Part shown: piece by piece, positions 18,732 to 27,885 of the stretch
Numbering within the stretch: position 1 is the first letter of the stretch
Layout of the letters: every line of letters starts with the position of its first letter
DNA from: Leuconostoc miyukkimchii
GTDB lineage: Bacteria; Bacillota; Bacilli; Lactobacillales; Lactobacillaceae
Reading direction: 5' to 3'
DNA: 64,000 nt
NCBI RefSeq assembly: GCF_019656055.1
Contig: NZ_BPKY01000001.1
Coordinates: 1 to 64,000 of the forward strand
The notes under the pieces: model-generated
Database searches by the model: none
What the model saw: the letters and a program-made list of their open reading frames with translations, nothing else
Told to the model about the DNA's origin: nothing
Made by a program: the position numbers and the translations under genes

Positions 18732-19700
18732 TCAAACCGCCACAGGTGCCTTAATGGCTGGTTCACTTTCATAATCTAATACTTTGATATCATCCATCGT
18801 GTAGTCAAATAAAGACTTGACCTCAGGATTTAACCATAGCTTTGGTAACTTATGCATGGGGCGTGAAAGTTGTTCAGTAATTTGATCAATGTGATTATTG
18901 TATATATGTGTGTCGCCAATGGTATGAACAAAATCACCAACTTCATAACCGGTTTGAGCAGCGACCATGTGTAGTAGGAGAGAATATGAGGCAATGTTAA
19001 AAGGCACACCTAAGAAAAAGTCTCCAGAACGTTGGTAGAGTTGTACGCTTAATTTACCATCAGCGACATAAAATTGACTTAAAACATGGCAAGAAGGTAA
19101 TGGCGCTTGAGGCGTTGTCTCGGCATTCCAAGCAGTTAGAATCAAACGTCTGGAATCAGGCGTTGTTTTAATTTGTTCAATAAGCCGGCTCACTTGGTCA
19201 ATGGTATCTGCGCCTGCAGTAAGTGAAGAGGTTTCCCAATTGCGCCAAAGCTTACCATAAACATCCCCAACATAGCCAAAGGTTTCCATAAAATCGTCAT
19301 CAGTAAGAATTTTATCAACAAAAATTGCTTTTTGTTGTTTATATTCGGCGGCGAAAGCTTCATCTTCTAAAACACGATGTCCAAAGTTAGTCATATCTGG
19401 TCCGGTATACTGATCAGACTCAATCCAATTTTTAAAAGCCCACTCGTCCCAAATATGGTTGTTATGTTGTAATAGGAAACGAATATTATTATCCCCACGT
19501 AAGAACCAAAGTAGTTCAGACTTAATTAAACCAAAGTACACTTTTTTAGTGGTGAGCAATGGAAATCCTTCTTGTAGGTCAAAACGCATTTGTGTACCAA
19601 ACAAAGAATGTGTACCAGTTCCGGTACGATCTCCCTTTAAACTGCCTTCATTGATTATTTTTTGTGCCAGATCCAGATATTGTTGTTCATTTTTTGACAT
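18732..19700 (-). CDS. thyA: Thymidylate synthase
   Basis: 322 residues. It makes dTMP from dUMP with 5,10-methylene-THF. The catalytic [12 protein letters not shown] (Cys about residue 204), [15 protein letters not shown] and [13 protein letters not shown] are all present. It is the long form with an insertion of about 50 residues ([19 protein letters not shown] region), as usual in Lactobacillales. There is no clear Shine-Dalgarno before the ATG. It shares its folate co-substrate with the nearby folD and dCMP deaminase genes. No dihydrofolate reductase gene follows. Confidence 0.95.
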   Translation of the reverse strand: MSKNEQQYLDLAQKIINEGSLKGDRTGTGTHSLFGTQMRFDLQEGFPLLTTKKVYFGLIKSELLWFLRGDNNIRFLLQHNNHIWDEWAFKNWIESDQYTGPDMTNFGHRVLEDEAFAAEYKQQKAIFVDKILTDDDFMETFGYVGDVYGKLWRNWETSSLTAGADTIDQVSRLIEQIKTTPDSRRLILTAWNAETTPQAPLPSCHVLSQFYVADGKLSVQLYQRSGDFFLGVPFNIASYSLLLHMVAAQTGYEVGDFVHTIGDTHIYNNHIDQITEQLSRPMHKLPKLWLNPEVKSLFDYTMDDIKVLDYESEPAIKAPVAV

Positions 19701-19944
19701 ATTATATTTAGTACGTAAATGACTACTTCACGCATTTCCTTTCAGGGTTTACCTTACTTAAATACTAACGAAAAGTCAGCTATTAATCAAGTTTAAAAAC
19801 TAGTGATGAGTTGAAGCAGGTTATCGCGTTTTAAAATAAAAAAGCCGGTTAAAAGTTACTGATATTCGTTTTCTAAAATAAAAAACTGTGATAAAATTAA
19901 TTATAGTTCGTTATTAACAGAAAATTTATAGATTACGTATTGGA

Positions 19945-20427
19945 TTATTCAAAAGAAATAAATTGGTTGAGATCAATTTGCGCTGCAGTCTGTTTTGAAA
20001 AAGGTACTTGTTGTAAAGTAACGTGTTTTGTAGCTAACAGTTCTTCGGCGAAAGCGTCATTATGATAGTCGCGCATAAAGTTGATTTTTGTTATGCCAGA
20101 TTGGAGAAGAAGCTTTGTGCATTGTACACAAGGTACGTCTGTAACATACACTTCAGCTCCTGCAACACTAATACCCATTTGTGCAGCCTGCATGAGTGCG
20201 TTTTGTTCAGCATGAACAGCGCGTATACAGTGACCATCAACAATCAAGTCACCCACATCTGTACAGTGAGGTGTTCCTGATACTGAACCATTGTAACCAC
20301 TAGCTATGATTCTGTTGTTTTGAACAATAACGGCGCCCACATGTAGGCGAGTACAGGTTGAACGTGTTGATAAAATAGCAGCTTGCGCGATAAAGTATTG
20401 ATCCCAACTGATACGATTTTGTGACAT
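19945..20427 (-). CDS. comEB: dCMP/deoxycytidylate deaminase family protein (ComEB-like)
   Basis: 160 residues. Zinc-dependent deaminase that provides dUMP for thymidylate synthase. The HAEQNALMQAA (HAE) and PCVQCTKLLLQSG (PCxxC) motifs supply the catalytic glutamate and zinc ligands. Start ATG 20427 is preceded by GGAG; the longer frame from 20535 has no RBS and would overlap the divergent folD leader. Together with thyA on the same strand 240 bp downstream it forms the dTMP branch. Confidence 0.9.
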   Translation of the reverse strand: MSQNRISWDQYFIAQAAILSTRSTCTRLHVGAVIVQNNRIIASGYNGSVSGTPHCTDVGDLIVDGHCIRAVHAEQNALMQAAQMGISVAGAEVYVTDVPCVQCTKLLLQSGITKINFMRDYHNDAFAEELLATKHVTLQQVPFSKQTAAQIDLNQFISFE

Positions 20428-20500
20428 ACGGTACTCCAGTGAATTTATTTTGTTAAGAAGAATATAACATAAAACACAGAACAAGCGAAGGAGCTTTTTG

Positions 20501-21343
20501 ATGACTGAAATACTTGATGGGGCGGCAGTAGCCAAAATAACAAATGCAAAGACTGCTAAACGTGTATCAGATTTAGGGAAACCAATTACACTAGCAGTTG
20601 TCTACGATCCAGAAAATGATGGTAGTCGTTTGTATGTTGGCATGAAGTCAAAAAAAGCAGCGGCTCTTGGTATTGCAACAATGGATATTCCAACAGATGC
20701 CCATGCAACAACCGAAAGTGTTACCAAATTAATTGAGAAACTTAATGCGGATGATAATATAACTGGTATTTTGGTTCAAAGTCCACTCGCTAAAGGGGTC
20801 AAGGAGCGTGAAATATTTTCAGCTGTAGCACCTCATAAAGATGCGGACGGTTTAGGAGCCACTGTACAAGGCATGTTATTTGGGGATGCCTTGCAGGATT
20901 ACACAGTTGCTGCCACGCCACAAGGCGTGATGACCTTGTTGAATCATTATGGTATTGAAATAGCAGGGAAAAGGGCATTGGTCATTGGTCGCTCTCAATT
21001 ATTTGGTCGACCAATGTTTGCGCTATTAACCAATGCAGATGCAACAGTAACATTAGCTCATCGTTATACGCCAGAAGAGCAACTAAAATCCTATTTAAAA
21101 GAAGCCGACATCGTTGTGGTCGGTGTTGGAAAGCCAAACTTCATTAACGGAGCTGACTTAAAGGTTGGTGCAGTAGTAGTTGATGTTGGTATGAATTATG
21201 TTGATGGCGTTGCAGTTGGGGATGTCAACTTTCAGTCTGCACAAGGCGTTGCTAGCTACATTACACCAGTTCCTGGTGGTGTTGGTCCAATGACAATTGC
21301 AACATTGCTAGAAAATACAGTGACATTAGCAGAAAGATCTTAA
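20501..21343 (+). CDS. folD: Methylene-THF dehydrogenase/cyclohydrolase
   Basis: 280 residues. The bifunctional enzyme interconverts 5,10-methylene-THF and 10-formyl-THF. Motifs visible are YVGMKSKKAAALGI (YxxxK catalytic lysine), GILVQSPLAKG, KDADGLG, VIGRSQLFGRP (a variant of the usual VGRSxIVGxP) and PVPGGVGPMT. RBS GAAGGAG at 20487-20493 sets ATG 20501 as the start; an in-frame TTG just before it is too close. It is divergent from the dCMP deaminase gene and ends at a strong hairpin. Confidence 0.93.
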   Translation: MTEILDGAAVAKITNAKTAKRVSDLGKPITLAVVYDPENDGSRLYVGMKSKKAAALGIATMDIPTDAHATTESVTKLIEKLNADDNITGILVQSPLAKGVKEREIFSAVAPHKDADGLGATVQGMLFGDALQDYTVAATPQGVMTLLNHYGIEIAGKRALVIGRSQLFGRPMFALLTNADATVTLAHRYTPEEQLKSYLKEADIVVVGVGKPNFINGADLKVGAVVVDVGMNYVDGVAVGDVNFQSAQGVASYITPVPGGVGPMTIATLLENTVTLAERS

Positions 21344-21353
21344 GTTGTATATT

Positions 21354-21394
21354 AAAATGGGTATCGGCAATTAAGTATTGCTGACACCCATTTT
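21354..21394. terminator. Bidirectional terminator between folD and the CHY-finger gene
   Basis: A stem of about 17 bp with one mismatch (AAAATGGGTATCGGCAA / TTGCTGACACCCATTTT). It ends in T-rich sequence on both strands and separates convergent genes. Confidence 0.85.
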
Positions 21395-21410
21395 AATTCT
21401 GTTATTAAGA

Positions 21411-21719
21411 CTATGAAAAATAAATATTGTGATGTAGGTTACAATTAGGATTGAAATCGTGGCCACAATTCGGGCATTTTATGTTTTTGCTGTAGGTATT
21501 GCCAGTCATTTCTAATTGGCAAATACCACACATGACACTAACGTGAGTCATTGGCATGGGTTGAAAGATATGATCTTTTAAATCATCATGACAAAGATAA
21601 CAGGCAAAGTATGTGTCACATTCATGACATTTGTTAGCAATAACGTCAAATGAATCATGCCAATGTATACAACGACCGGCTTCATCAATACCAATACCTA
21701 AAATCGTAATCTTAGGCAT
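21411..21719 (-). CDS. CHY-type zinc-finger protein
   Basis: 102 residues with a dense set of Cys/His pairs: CIHWH, CHECDTYFACYLCHDD, CGICQ and CPNCGHDFNPNCNLHH. This is the CHY zinc-finger pattern, also found in eukaryotic Hot13/Pirh2-type proteins. Its bacterial role is not established. Its start overlaps the bioY stop by 8 nt, so it is cotranscribed with and translationally coupled to the biotin transporter gene. Confidence 0.82.
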   Translation of the reverse strand: MPKITILGIGIDEAGRCIHWHDSFDVIANKCHECDTYFACYLCHDDLKDHIFQPMPMTHVSVMCGICQLEMTGNTYSKNIKCPNCGHDFNPNCNLHHNIYFS

Positions 21720-22257
21720 GGCTTAAAGCAGTGAACCGTTGCCGTAAAGTGAGTGTCAGTATTGTTGCTACAATAGACTTGACGATATCACCAGGAATAA
21801 ATGTGAGTTGAAAAATAAGTGCTTTTGGCAAGGGCATGTTGGTGGTAATATGAAGACCGACTGCACCAGAAAGATCAATAAGAATAACACCAAAAACAAT
21901 AATAGTTAGTAAGATAGTAACAAAATTAACACGATTAAAACGGGTGAGTGCTTGTAAACTCAAACCAATGAATAGTGCAGCCACTGGGTAAGCCCAAATA
22001 TATCCAGCTGTTGCGCCAAAGAAAGGTGCGATACCACCAGATCCACCAGTCAATACAGGTAGACCTAAAGCAGCCATTAGCAGCCAAATGATAATAGCTA
22101 ATAAGCCATTTCGCCAGCCCAGTATAGCTCCAGCTAGCATGACACCAATGTTTTGAATTGTCAGTGGCACAGGTCCAAGAGGAATTGCTGGTATATAGGC
22201 CATGACAACAAGAATGGCGACCATAACAACAGTTAATGTTAATTTTTGCGTTTTCAT
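21712..22257 (-). CDS. bioY: Biotin transporter substrate-binding subunit BioY
   Basis: 181 residues with six membrane segments. The N-terminal helix is followed by PAIPLGPVPLTIQNIGVMLAGAILG, the BioY signature. It is the S-component that captures biotin for an ECF transporter; no ECF ATPase or T-component genes are in the window, so it must share a module encoded elsewhere. RBS AGGGAG precedes the ATG. An operator-like inverted repeat overlaps its promoter. Confidence 0.9.
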   Translation of the reverse strand: MKTQKLTLTVVMVAILVVMAYIPAIPLGPVPLTIQNIGVMLAGAILGWRNGLLAIIIWLLMAALGLPVLTGGSGGIAPFFGATAGYIWAYPVAALFIGLSLQALTRFNRVNFVTILLTIIVFGVILIDLSGAVGLHITTNMPLPKALIFQLTFIPGDIVKSIVATILTLTLRQRFTALSHA

Positions 22258-22268
22258 AACGTCTCCCT

Positions 22269-22320
22269 TAGTAAACTTTTTTATTTTTATAAGTTTACTA
22301 TACTTTTTTTAAGTTGTCAA
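22269..22320 (-). promoter_or_regulatory. bioY promoter with BirA-like operator
   Basis: On the minus strand, TTGACA (22320-22315), a 17-bp spacer and TAAACT (22297-22292) form a promoter. Two perfect 10-bp inverted half-sites, TAGTAAACTT (22269-22278) and AAGTTTACTA (22291-22300), separated by 12 bp overlap its -10 and start point. Widely spaced inverted half-sites are the layout of biotin repressor BirA operators in Firmicutes, so biotin repression is likely. The repressor itself is not in the window. Confidence 0.65.
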
Positions 22321-22327
22321 TAAAACA

Positions 22328-22367
22328 AAAAAGTGCAAGCATACAATTTCGTATGCTTGCACTTTTT
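22328..22367. terminator. Terminator after busR
   Basis: A 17-bp perfect stem AAAAAGTGCAAGCATAC / GTATGCTTGCACTTTTT with a 6-nt loop. On the minus strand it follows the busR stop codon. Confidence 0.9.
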
Positions 22368-22377
22368 GTTTGTGAGT

Positions 22378-22998
22378 TTAATCGTGATAAAAAAAGTTTT
22401 GAACAGCCTGAACAGCTGTTTCATTGCCAACAAAATACAATGTATCGCCGCGTTCAATTACCGCGTACGGTCCAGGAGAAACGACAAGCTCATCATTGTG
22501 TAGTAAGGCAACAATAGTTGTACCTGTTGTTTGCCAAAGGGTTAAACTACCAATTGATTGCCCAAATTTTTGACTCTCGTCGCGAAGCTCTAATTCGTAG
22601 GGACTCAAGGGACTATGACGTTGGATACGTTGATTTTGTTCAAATAAAAGTGCTAAGGAATCTTCCAATGCTTTAATTTCTTGTTTTTGATTGGCGATTA
22701 AAGTATTAATTTGCGTATGTATACTCTGAATATCCAATGTTTCTTGTGCTTGATTTAAAAATGCTTTTGCCTTTTCGCGTGACAAGACTTCAACACCACT
22801 ACCATGGATTGGTTTGACAATTTGTAGATCTGCTAACACACTGACGGCTTTACGTGCCGTTTCCGATGATACACCAAAAGCAGCTGATAATGTAGATCTA
22901 GCATGTAGTTTACTACCTACGGTGTATTCATTATCGGCTATTTTTTGTGCCATTTGATATGCGATTTTTCGGTATCGAGGTTCTCTGATTGTTTGCAT
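22378..22998 (-). CDS. busR: c-di-AMP-responsive osmolyte repressor BusR
   Basis: 206 residues. The N-terminal GntR-like winged helix (about 5-75) is followed by a coiled-coil segment (about 80-125). A C-terminal RCK_C/TrkA_C domain follows (about 135-205: ESQKFGQSIGSLTLWQTTGTTIVAL). This architecture and the position divergent from the betaine ABC transporter are those of BusR, which in streptococci and lactococci represses busA and binds c-di-AMP through the RCK_C domain. Start ATG 22998 has GGAG upstream; the longer frame from 23040 would run into the operator. Self-regulation is likely because the operator lies within 35 bp of its start. Confidence 0.87.
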   Translation of the reverse strand: MQTIREPRYRKIAYQMAQKIADNEYTVGSKLHARSTLSAAFGVSSETARKAVSVLADLQIVKPIHGSGVEVLSREKAKAFLNQAQETLDIQSIHTQINTLIANQKQEIKALEDSLALLFEQNQRIQRHSPLSPYELELRDESQKFGQSIGSLTLWQTTGTTIVALLHNDELVVSPGPYAVIERGDTLYFVGNETAVQAVQNFFYHD

Positions 22999-23030
22999 AT
23001 TGTTCTCCAAAAAAAGGTACTGGTTTGACA

Positions 23031-23103
23031 AAAGTGACAACTTGTGACAAAATAGAAGACATCACTTAGTGGCAATCTGTTTCAAAAAACAAGTTGTCAC
23101 TTT
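23031..23103. promoter_or_regulatory. busR-busA operator: 15-bp inverted repeat
   Basis: AAAGTGACAACTTGT at 23031-23045 and its exact reverse complement ACAAGTTGTCACTTT at 23089-23103 lie 43 bp apart between the divergent genes. The left arm continues into a second GTGACA in direct orientation (GTGACA-ACTT-GTGACA). Two separated sites fit binding of a BusR tetramer to paired sites. A TATAAA-type -10 (23108-23113) for busAA follows the right arm at once, so occupancy would block transcription. Confidence 0.75.
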
Positions 23104-23180
23104 GAAGTATAAAATAATTCGAAGAAAGAGTCAATGGTGAATGATGCGAATTGCATTGTTCACTAAACAATGGAGGATTC

Positions 23181-24374
23181 ATGGCTAAAGTAGAGATCAA
23201 GCATCTCACAAAAATATTCGGTAAGCGACCTAAAGCTGCACTGAAAATGGTAAAACAGAAAAAAAGCAAAGATGAAATCGTCGAAAAAACTGGTAGTACA
23301 GTTGGTGTATATGATGTTAATATGAGCATTGAAGAAGGCGAAATATTTGTTATCATGGGCTTATCTGGTTCAGGAAAGTCTACCTTGATTCGATTGCTGA
23401 ATCGCTTAATTGAGCCAACTGAAGGTCAATTGTTTATCGACGGACAAGAAATAACAAAATTTAACAAAAAACAAATGTTAGATATTCGTCGTCAAAAAAT
23501 GAGCATGGTATTTCAAAACTTTGGATTATTTCCACATCGTACATTACTGGAAAATACCGAATATGGTTTAGAAATTCAAGGTATCAATAAAGAAGAACGC
23601 CGTCAGCGTGCTGAACAAGCTTTGGATAATGCGAAGTTGTTGAGTTATAAAGATCAATATCCTAGTCAATTATCAGGTGGTATGCAGCAGCGTGTTGGTC
23701 TTGCTCGTGCTTTGACAAATGATCCCGATATTTTATTAATGGATGAGGCGTTTTCAGCCTTAGATCCACTTGTACGTGGCGAGATGCAAGATGAACTATT
23801 AGAATTACAGGCTAATGTTCAAAAAACAATTATTTTCATTACACATGATTTAAATGAAGCATTACATATTGGTGATAACATTGCAATCATGAAAGATGGA
23901 CAAGTACAGCAAATTGGAACAGGTGAAGAAATTTTAACCAATCCTGCTAATGACTATGTTAAATCATTTATTGGTGGTGTTGACCGTTCAAAGGTTTTGA
24001 CCGCAGAAAGTATTATGATTCCGTCTTTAACGACTAACATTGACGTTGACGGGCCAACTGTGGCATTGCGTAAAATGGCAGACGAGGAAGTTTCTGGATT
24101 GGTGGCTGTGAATCGTAAGCGTGAACTTTTAGGCTATCTCTCATCAGATGAGGCGCTTAAGGCACGACGTAGTCAAACACCATTGAAAGATGCTATATTA
24201 CCAATGCCAACTGTTGAACTCGATACGCTAGTGGCAGATATTATGCCAATCATTTACGATGCACAAACACCAGTCGCCGTCATTGATAGTAATAACCGTG
24301 CACGAGGTGTCATTATTCGAGGTTCTGTTTTGGAAGCGTTAGCCGATACGGAAGGAGATGAAAACGATGCCTAA
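23181..24374 (+). CDS. busAA: Glycine betaine ABC transporter ATPase (BusAA/OpuAA)
   Basis: 397 residues. Walker [10 protein letters not shown] near 60, signature [15 protein letters not shown] near 165 and Walker [15 protein letters not shown] lie in the ATPase domain. Two C-terminal CBS domains follow from about residue 275 ([36 protein letters not shown]), the ionic-strength sensor of OpuA-type importers. ATG 23181 follows GGAGG. The permease gene overlaps its 3' end by 8 nt. It imports glycine betaine or related solutes under osmotic stress. Confidence 0.92.
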   Translation: MAKVEIKHLTKIFGKRPKAALKMVKQKKSKDEIVEKTGSTVGVYDVNMSIEEGEIFVIMGLSGSGKSTLIRLLNRLIEPTEGQLFIDGQEITKFNKKQMLDIRRQKMSMVFQNFGLFPHRTLLENTEYGLEIQGINKEERRQRAEQALDNAKLLSYKDQYPSQLSGGMQQRVGLARALTNDPDILLMDEAFSALDPLVRGEMQDELLELQANVQKTIIFITHDLNEALHIGDNIAIMKDGQVQQIGTGEEILTNPANDYVKSFIGGVDRSKVLTAESIMIPSLTTNIDVDGPTVALRKMADEEVSGLVAVNRKRELLGYLSSDEALKARRSQTPLKDAILPMPTVELDTLVADIMPIIYDAQTPVAVIDSNNRARGVIIRGSVLEALADTEGDENDA

Positions 24375-26073
24375 TATACCGAAGTTACCACTAGAAAGCT
24401 GGGTAAGTGATGCCGTAAATTGGCTTACTAATCATTTGTCTGGATTATTTAACCTGATGCAAAAGGGTGGGCAAAACATTATGGATGCCCTTACCAATGG
24501 ATTGACAGCTATACCAATGCCATTGATGATTATTGGTATCACTCTGATTGCTATTTTAACAACACCTAAAAAATATGGTTTTCCATTGTTTGCTTTTGTT
24601 GGATTAGTTTTAATTGCCAATCAAAATTTATGGTCTGATTTGATGAGCACGGTGACACTTGTCATTATGGCTTCCGTCATTTCGTTGATAATTGGTATTC
24701 CATTAGGAATTTTAACTGCTAAATCACCAAAAACAGCAGCAATTGTTAAACCTGTCTTAGATTTCATGCAGACAATGCCTGGTTTCGTTTACCTTATTCC
24801 TGCTGTTGCTTTCTTTGGAATAGGTGTTGTACCTGGTGTGTTTGCATCTATTATCTTTGCATTGCCACCAATGGTTCGAATGACTGACTTAGGTATTCGT
24901 CAGGTTCCCGTTTCTTTAGTAGAAGCTGCGGATTCATTTGGATCAACAACTTGGCAAAAATTAATCAAATTAGAATTACCAAATGCTCGTAATACAATTT
25001 TAGCCGGTGCAAACCAAACAATTATGTTAGCATTATCTATGGTTGTTACAGCATCTATGATTGGTGCACCAGGACTTGGTCGTGGTGTGTTATCTGCTGT
25101 GCAACGTGCTGATGTTGGTTCTGGATTTGTTAATGGTCTTGGTTTAGTTATTTTAGCGATTATAATTGATCGTTTTACACAAAAACTAAATACAAAACCA
25201 GAACAAAAAGTTGCCAATAAACCTTGGCGTCGATGGACAATATTGGCTACAGTTATTATCATGATTGGTGGTGGTATTGTTAACGCGGTAACCACGCAAA
25301 AAAGTTCCGGTCAAAAAGTCAATTTAGGCTATGTTGCTTGGGATTCTGAAGTTGCTTCAACAAATGTATTAGCTGAATCAATGCGTCAACATGGTTATGA
25401 TGTTAGCACGACGCCACTTGATAATGCTGTCTTATGGCAATCTGTTGCTAATGGCCAAATTGATGGTGCGGTTAGCGCATGGTTACCTTATACACATAAA
25501 GCACTATATGATAAGTATAAGAATGATCTATCGTTACTTGGTCCTAACTTGCATGGTGCAAAAACGGGACTTGTCGTACCTAGTTATATGAAAGTCAATT
25601 CAATTGCTGATTTAACTAATGAAGCTAATAAAACGGTTACTGGTATTGAACCTGGTGCAGGTGAAATGGCCACGGCAAAGAAGACACTTGAAAGTTATCC
25701 AAACCTTCAGGGATGGAATTTACTGGGTTCATCTTCAGGAGCCATGGCAACGGCTCTTGATAAAGCATACAAGTCTAAACAAGATATTATTGTTACCGGA
25801 TGGTCACCACACTGGATGTTTAGTAAATACTCTTTGAAGTACTTAAAAGATCCTAAGGGAACAATGGGTAAAAACGAAAGTATCAACACAATTACTCGTA
25901 AAAACTTGAAAAAGGACAATCCTAAAGTTGAGAAAATTCTAGATAAATTCAACTGGACAAAAGAAGATATGGAAAGCGTCATGCTCGATATTCAAAACGG
26001 TCAAACGCCAAAACAAGCGGCTGACAAGTGGTTGAAAGCAAATCCAAAACTTGTCCAAAGTTGGTATAAATAA
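24367..26073 (+). CDS. busAB: Glycine betaine ABC permease fused to substrate-binding domain (BusAB/OpuABC)
   Basis: 568 residues. About 300 residues of permease with some eight helices carry the EAA-like stretch [21 protein letters not shown]. They are followed by a membrane span (about 300-318) and a fused OpuAC-type binding domain ([18 protein letters not shown] to the end). In this domain Trp residues ([24 protein letters not shown]) would form the betaine cage. The start at ATG 24367 has GGAG 9 nt upstream; the earlier ATG 24358 abuts the RBS. A 16-bp terminator follows. Confidence 0.92.
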   Translation: MPNIPKLPLESWVSDAVNWLTNHLSGLFNLMQKGGQNIMDALTNGLTAIPMPLMIIGITLIAILTTPKKYGFPLFAFVGLVLIANQNLWSDLMSTVTLVIMASVISLIIGIPLGILTAKSPKTAAIVKPVLDFMQTMPGFVYLIPAVAFFGIGVVPGVFASIIFALPPMVRMTDLGIRQVPVSLVEAADSFGSTTWQKLIKLELPNARNTILAGANQTIMLALSMVVTASMIGAPGLGRGVLSAVQRADVGSGFVNGLGLVILAIIIDRFTQKLNTKPEQKVANKPWRRWTILATVIIMIGGGIVNAVTTQKSSGQKVNLGYVAWDSEVASTNVLAESMRQHGYDVSTTPLDNAVLWQSVANGQIDGAVSAWLPYTHKALYDKYKNDLSLLGPNLHGAKTGLVVPSYMKVNSIADLTNEANKTVTGIEPGAGEMATAKKTLESYPNLQGWNLLGSSSGAMATALDKAYKSKQDIIVTGWSPHWMFSKYSLKYLKDPKGTMGKNESINTITRKNLKKDNPKVEKILDKFNWTKEDMESVMLDIQNGQTPKQAADKWLKANPKLVQSWYK

Positions 26074-26112
26074 TTCCTAATTAAGAACTTATTTATTTCA
26101 ATATCTAAACTA

Positions 26113-26157
26113 AAAAGCACTAAGTGAGCTATTTAATGTAACTCACTTAGTGCTTTT
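26113..26157. terminator. Bidirectional terminator after busAB
   Basis: A perfect 16-bp stem AAAAGCACTAAGTGAG / CTCACTTAGTGCTTTT with a 13-nt loop between convergent genes. Confidence 0.92.
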
Positions 26158-26163
26158 AATTTG

Positions 26164-26637
26164 CTATAAATTATCGTTAAGTTTTTTATCTTGATCAATA
26201 ATCCAATTATTGAGTGTATGGTCTTCAATTCTAGTAGGATGTTTTTTTAGAAATTGGCGATAAAGTGAGCCGATACGTTTACTAAATATGAGTGTATTAG
26301 GAGCGACTAAATCATCACTCAATAACTGATAAGTACGAATTGTGTAGCTGATAAATGTGAGTTGCTTAGCTATTGCTGTTTCGTCTAAGCCATGCTCTTC
26401 GTTTAATAAATGCTGACGTGCAGCGTAACCAAGTGCCTGTTGAAAGCGATTTAAATTTGTTGGCTCAATACTTGAATCAGGACCAATGGCTAGTATTGTT
26501 GCCTTAAAGCGTTCAATTGCTTCAGGTGTTGCTTTGTTAGTTAACTCAAAGCGTTGAAATGCAACACCGTCGGTTGTTTCGCGCGTTTCATACTTGTACC
26601 ACTTATTATTTGTTAAAAAGAAGGGAGTAACAGTCAT
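26164..26637 (-). CDS. Conserved-looking hypothetical protein
   Basis: 157 residues, soluble, mixed alpha/beta composition, no recognised motif. The start is ATG 26637 (MTVTPFF) with GGAG 7 nt upstream; the adjacent ATG 26640 is also possible. The stop is 6 bp from the busAB terminator. It follows the NatB-like permease gene by about 20 bp on the same strand and may belong to that operon. Function unknown. Confidence 0.7.
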   Translation of the reverse strand: MTVTPFFLTNNKWYKYETRETTDGVAFQRFELTNKATPEAIERFKATILAIGPDSSIEPTNLNRFQQALGYAARQHLLNEEHGLDETAIAKQLTFISYTIRTYQLLSDDLVAPNTLIFSKRIGSLYRQFLKKHPTRIEDHTLNNWIIDQDKKLNDNL

Positions 26638-26658
26638 CATATGGCTCCAAATCATATA

Positions 26659-27885
26659 CTAGTTTTTATTTTTAATATTTTTAATGAGTTGAGACATGAT
26701 CTTATCATCACTGTAAGATAAGACATTTTTAGCATAGATACTTTGACCCATCCAAGCAAGTGAAATCATAGCAACGACAGCAATTAGGAGTGATATAATT
26801 GCTGCTGGCCATGTTTCAACTTTGGTAACTAAGCGTACAGGCATCATACTTTGGGAGATAAAAGGAACATAACTTAATACCTTAATAGCCAAGTTATTTG
26901 GCATGTTAGTCATGATAAAACTAAACATATAACCAATCATTGCTAAAAATGTAATCGGTTGTACGGCTTGTTGGACTTGTGCATTATCATTAACAAGTGA
27001 TGCAATCATGGCTGTTAAAATAAGATATAACGCAACTGCGACTAAAATAAAACTAATAGCATATAGCGTGAATCCAAGCGTGATACCTGAAAACATTTGG
27101 ATCACGTTACTAAACAGCTTGTTGTTTTGTAATACGATATAGCCAATGACACCTGCAACAACATAGATTGCCATGTGTGTTACTGCAAGAGCGAAGATAC
27201 CAATCATTTTTCCGAAATACTGAATACTGGCTGAAGTGGCGGCTAATAATGTTTCCATAATTCGTGATGATTTTTCGTTGGCAATTTCAGTTGCAATCAT
27301 TGACGCATACCACATCACAATCATTGTTGTAACAATACCAATAGCTACGGCAATACCGTAATTTGCCATATCAGAACTATCACCGTTTGTAGATTCATTA
27401 TTTGATTGTTTGACGACTGACTTTAAATTAAAAGGTTTAATCAAGTTTTGTGTCTGTTCAGCGGTCAAACCGTAATCAGCGGCCTTTTGGCTACGTGATA
27501 GATTACCTAGAACACTAACAATTGCTTCTTTATTAATGCTATTACTTTTTGGTTGTGTAGTTAATGTGGCATTGTCGTTGTCAATGGTTAATATGCCATC
27601 TAAATCTTGTGAAGCTAAAGATTTGTTTGCTTGTTTGCTGTCTGTAATTTTTGAAACGTCAATTTCTAGAGATTTTTCATCACGTTTAAAAATTTGTCGT
27701 ACCTGTGAATTACCAATTATTGCTACTTTTGGTGTGGTATTACCTTGCATTTGAGAGATACCAAACCCAATAGCACCAAGAATTACTGCAAATATGAGTG
27801 GGGATAAAACAAGTAACCAGAAACCTCTAGTTTTAAAGTGGCTGCGGTAGGTTTGTTTAATGACAATAATTAGACTTTTATTCAT
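26659..27885 (-). CDS. ABC-2 type exporter permease (NatB-like)
   Basis: 408 residues. One N-terminal membrane span and a large extracytoplasmic domain (about 45-180) lead into five or six C-terminal spans, the NatB/YhaP layout. EIANEKSSRIMETLLAA, the coupling segment of this family, is present near 220. Start ATG 27885 has AGGAGG upstream and overlaps the ATPase gene by 8 nt. It probably exports Na+, a drug or a peptide; substrate unknown. Confidence 0.83.
   Translation of the reverse strand: MNKSLIIVIKQTYRSHFKTRGFWLLVLSPLIFAVILGAIGFGISQMQGNTTPKVAIIGNSQVRQIFKRDEKSLEIDVSKITDSKQANKSLASQDLDGILTIDNDNATLTTQPKSNSINKEAIVSVLGNLSRSQKAADYGLTAEQTQNLIKPFNLKSVVKQSNNESTNGDSSDMANYGIAVAIGIVTTMIVMWYASMIATEIANEKSSRIMETLLAATSASIQYFGKMIGIFALAVTHMAIYVVAGVIGYIVLQNNKLFSNVIQMFSGITLGFTLYAISFILVAVALYLILTAMIASLVNDNAQVQQAVQPITFLAMIGYMFSFIMTNMPNNLAIKVLSYVPFISQSMMPVRLVTKVETWPAAIISLLIAVVAMISLAWMGQSIYAKNVLSYSDDKIMSQLIKNIKNKN

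Noticed and set aside
20428-20535. Longer N-terminus of the dCMP deaminase
   Set aside because: It would overlap the folD start on the other strand and lacks an RBS; ATG 20427 has GGAG.
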